Program-made: the position numbers and the translations under genes
Assembly (NCBI RefSeq): GCF_023516505.1
Contig: NZ_JAMGBB010000001.1
Span: 620,001 to 684,000, forward strand
Origin: Sphingomonas brevis
GTDB taxonomy: Bacteria; Pseudomonadota; Alphaproteobacteria; Sphingomonadales; Sphingomonadaceae
Reading direction: 5' to 3'
Length of the DNA: 64,000 nt
Shown here: piece after piece, positions 62,598 to 64,000 of the stretch
How the letters are laid out: each line of letters begins with the position of its first letter
Position numbering within the stretch: position 1 is the first letter of the stretch
Notes under the pieces: model-generated
What the model saw: only the letters and a program-made list of their open reading frames with translations
The model's database searches: none
What the model was told of the DNA's origin: nothing

Positions 62598-62681
62598 AAG
62601 TCCGAGGGAGTTTTGGGGATTCCGGGGGAGTTTTGGCGACCGGCCCCCCGACCGAGTCGCCAAGCCAGGACTTAACACCGG

Positions 62682-63449
62682 TTAATCACGCAGGTAAAGC
62701 TCTCGCCCTTCGGCCCTCTTGCTGACCGAATAGTCTATGCGGATCCGCACCCATTCGCCGACCAGGCTCTTGCCGCCGACCCGAGGCGGGCGGACCAGGA
62801 ACTGCCACGCCGCCTGGCGCACTGCTCCGGCAAGGTGCGACCCGGCCGGCCCCTGGCCCAGCTCGACGCAATCCTCCACCCGGAAGCGCGGCGCGGTGCG
62901 GCAGGCGACCATCCCCCAGCCGCCATCCTCCGGCATGGTCTTGGGAAGATAGGCGGCGAGCTCCTGGTTGGTCGGCTCGCGATACCATTCGGCGGCGTAG
63001 AGCGGCTCGCCATTGGGCGCATTTCCGACCATCGCGCTGTCTCCCGGCGCGCTGCCCTGGGCGAGCTGGCCGGCCCCCGGCGCATTGCTACCCAGCTTGG
63101 CGATGTCGGAGGCCTCAAGGTCCTCCTTGCTCATCGGGATTAGGTCGAGCGGACGTTCCGGAATGACCTGCTTGGGCTTGATTGGCGGGAAAATCGGGCG
63201 CGGGCGCGAGCGTTGCGGCTGGGCCTTGGCGCGCGCCTTGCTGGCGCTGGCCTCCTTTTCGGCGGAAAGGTCGAACGTGGAGATCGCGCCGCCCTGGAAC
63301 TGCGGCTTGGGCTTGTCGTGAAAATCGATCGTCAGGAACGCCAGCAGAAGCAGCACCTCGATCGCCACCGCCAGCAGGAACGAGCCGACGCGCCGCCGCG
63401 GCGACGTCCCTTCCTGGCCGTTCCGGTTGCTGTAATGCGTCGCGCTCAA
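62682..63449 (-). CDS. TonB-like energy-transducer-type protein
   Basis: A protein of about 255 residues with a TonB-type layout: a short cytoplasmic start with SPRRR, one membrane helix (VGSFLLAVAIEVLLLLAFLTI), a Pro/Lys/Arg-rich periplasmic linker (AKAQPQRSRPRPIFPPIKPK) and a small C-terminal domain (YAAEWYREPTNQELAAYLPK, WQFLVRPPRVGGKSLVGEWV). The C-terminal YREP...YLP...W.F.VRPP pattern matches TonB-like proteins in sphingomonads. Partner receptors are unknown; the receptor at 20793 is only one candidate. The start is uncertain: TTG 63449 is preferred from length, with no clear ribosome site. Confidence 0.72.
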   Translation of the reverse strand: MSATHYSNRNGQEGTSPRRRVGSFLLAVAIEVLLLLAFLTIDFHDKPKPQFQGGAISTFDLSAEKEASASKARAKAQPQRSRPRPIFPPIKPKQVIPERPLDLIPMSKEDLEASDIAKLGSNAPGAGQLAQGSAPGDSAMVGNAPNGEPLYAAEWYREPTNQELAAYLPKTMPEDGGWGMVACRTAPRFRVEDCVELGQGPAGSHLAGAVRQAAWQFLVRPPRVGGKSLVGEWVRIRIDYSVSKRAEGRELYLRD

Positions 63450-63571
63450 GGGGTGGGCTTTAGAAAGATGTTGCTGACGTTGAAGTGAATTTGGGAGGGG
63501 TGCGGGGCAATAGGCGTTTGGCGGCACGCCCGCAATCGGGTGCGGCCGCGCCGGCCGATTAGGACTGCAAG

Positions 63572-63608
63572 TGCGAAACTTCACACATGTTCACGGTGAC
63601 CATGGTGG
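63572..63608 (-). repeat. Dispersed CATGGTCACCGTGAACAT element, copy 2
   Basis: Minus-strand reading CCACCATGGTCACCGTGAAC then ATGTGTGAAGTTTCGC, matching 12863-12896. It occupies part of the 309-base gap between the TonB-like gene and the GIY-YIG remnant, in which no gene could be supported. Confidence 0.8.
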
Positions 63609-63714
63609 GCCGGCGAACGCCGGACGCCCAAGTGAAACTACGATTTGAATGAGCCGAACGAGTCGCCCGGAAGTGGCACAGACGATAGGCTGTAGGACAG
63701 AAGTTTCCCGACCA

Positions 63715-63746
63715 TTCGTCGTCCCAGCGAAGGCTGGGGTCTCATT
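63715..63746. repeat. Short palindromic repeat (CGTCGTCCCAGCGAAGGCTGGG)
   Basis: Hairpin CCCAGC-GAAG-GCTGGG of the same broad class as the other intergenic repeats, just past the end of the GIY-YIG remnant. Confidence 0.75.
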
Positions 63747-63758
63747 TGGCTTTGAAAC

Positions 63759-64000
63759 CTACGCGTTGAGCTTATCCCACAAATCCAACCACTGCGGATT
63801 GACCTGTTCGATCAGCTCAATCGTCCAGTTGCGCGGCCTTCTCGCGTGCGATTGCATCCTGAATGCTCTCATGCTGCTCCGCATAAACCAGCCGAGTCAG
63901 TTTGTACCGGCGGCAGAAGGTCGAGCCTTTGCCATTGCGATGCTGCCAGACACGGTCAGGTAGCGTTGAGGTTACTCCGATGTAGAGCACGCCGCGTGGC
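63759..64000 (-). pseudogene. GIY-YIG endonuclease gene, 3' part, frameshifted (runs off window)
   Basis: The visible part reads RGVLYIGVTSTLPDRVWQH, then GKGSTFCRRYKLTRLVYAEQ and DAIAREKAAQLDD-stop (stop at 63817-63819). In the adjacent frame the usual end of the family continues: RNWTIELIEQVNPQWLDLWD and KLNA-stop at 63759. Between REK and RNW family members have about six residues; here only four bases are present, so a deletion of about 14 bases likely caused the frameshift. The catalytic Tyr-Ile pair of VLYIG and the Arg/His of the UvrC-like core remain. Confidence 0.75.

Noticed and set aside
61904-62725. Open frame from ATG 61904 with a good AGGAG upstream
   Set aside because: It runs through the hairpin cluster and then through the gene at 62079 in another frame, with shadow-type composition; the first 55 codons match nothing I know.

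Overview
The window is a chromosomal segment from a GC-rich alphaproteobacterium, most likely a member of the Sphingomonadales. This rests on family recognition, not on a search. The supporting signs are: mtaB next to dapF; the cluster ahcY, divL-like kinase, tsaE, amgK, murU, addB, addA, trxA; the recG / sdhE-mfd arrangement; a large TonB-dependent receptor; and short palindromic repeats ending in AATGACG between genes. Most genes are housekeeping. No phage, insertion sequence, CRISPR array or rRNA operon was seen.

Layout. Bases 1-9,740 hold mtaB (partial)-dapF, small conserved unknowns, ffh, and the ribosome/tRNA group rpsP-rimM-trmD-rplS, which is split by an antisense flavoprotein gene, then asd and a GFA-family gene. 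Bases 9,740-17,290 are more accessory: a DUF4239-like membrane protein and a TIR/TolB-like/TPR protein bracketed by three copies of a short motif, an alpha/beta hydrolase, an M2 metallopeptidase lipoprotein, a peroxiredoxin and YqgE. Bases 17,296-35,656 hold a TPR-sulfotransferase, ahcY, a TonB receptor, a DivL-type tyrosine kinase homologue and the co-oriented, overlapping genes tsaE-amgK-murU-addB, followed by addA and trxA. A 53-residue membrane gene lies antisense between addB and addA. Bases 35,653-45,405 hold a second GFA protein, secA, an acyltransferase, putA, tRNA-Asn, NAD kinase and an EAL phosphodiesterase. Bases 45,402-53,800 hold mfd-sdhE diverging from recG, then an AT-richer block with a STAS/GHKL-ATPase/STAS-like protein and the 3' part of tyrS. 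Bases 53,830-64,000 hold a DOMON-like protein and a NamZ-like protein, a VWA protein, a soluble chemoreceptor, metC-moxR, a PspC protein, small membrane proteins, a TonB-like protein and a broken GIY-YIG gene.

How the genes work together. TsaE (tRNA t6A), MtaB (ms2t6A), TrmD (m1G37), RimM, S16, L19 and Ffh serve translation and targeting. AmgK and MurU recycle cell-wall MurNAc, and the unsecreted NamZ-like protein may feed them. AddAB, Mfd and RecG repair DNA.

The most unusual points are four. (1) A composition break falls inside tyrS, so its 3' third appears to have arrived together with a STAS-GHKL-STAS-like gene. (2) A palindromic repeat is read in frame inside mtaB. (3) A palindromic element is inserted inside another palindromic repeat. 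(4) Five intergenic repeats end a few bases before start codons, at least two of them contributing bases to the Shine-Dalgarno sequence.
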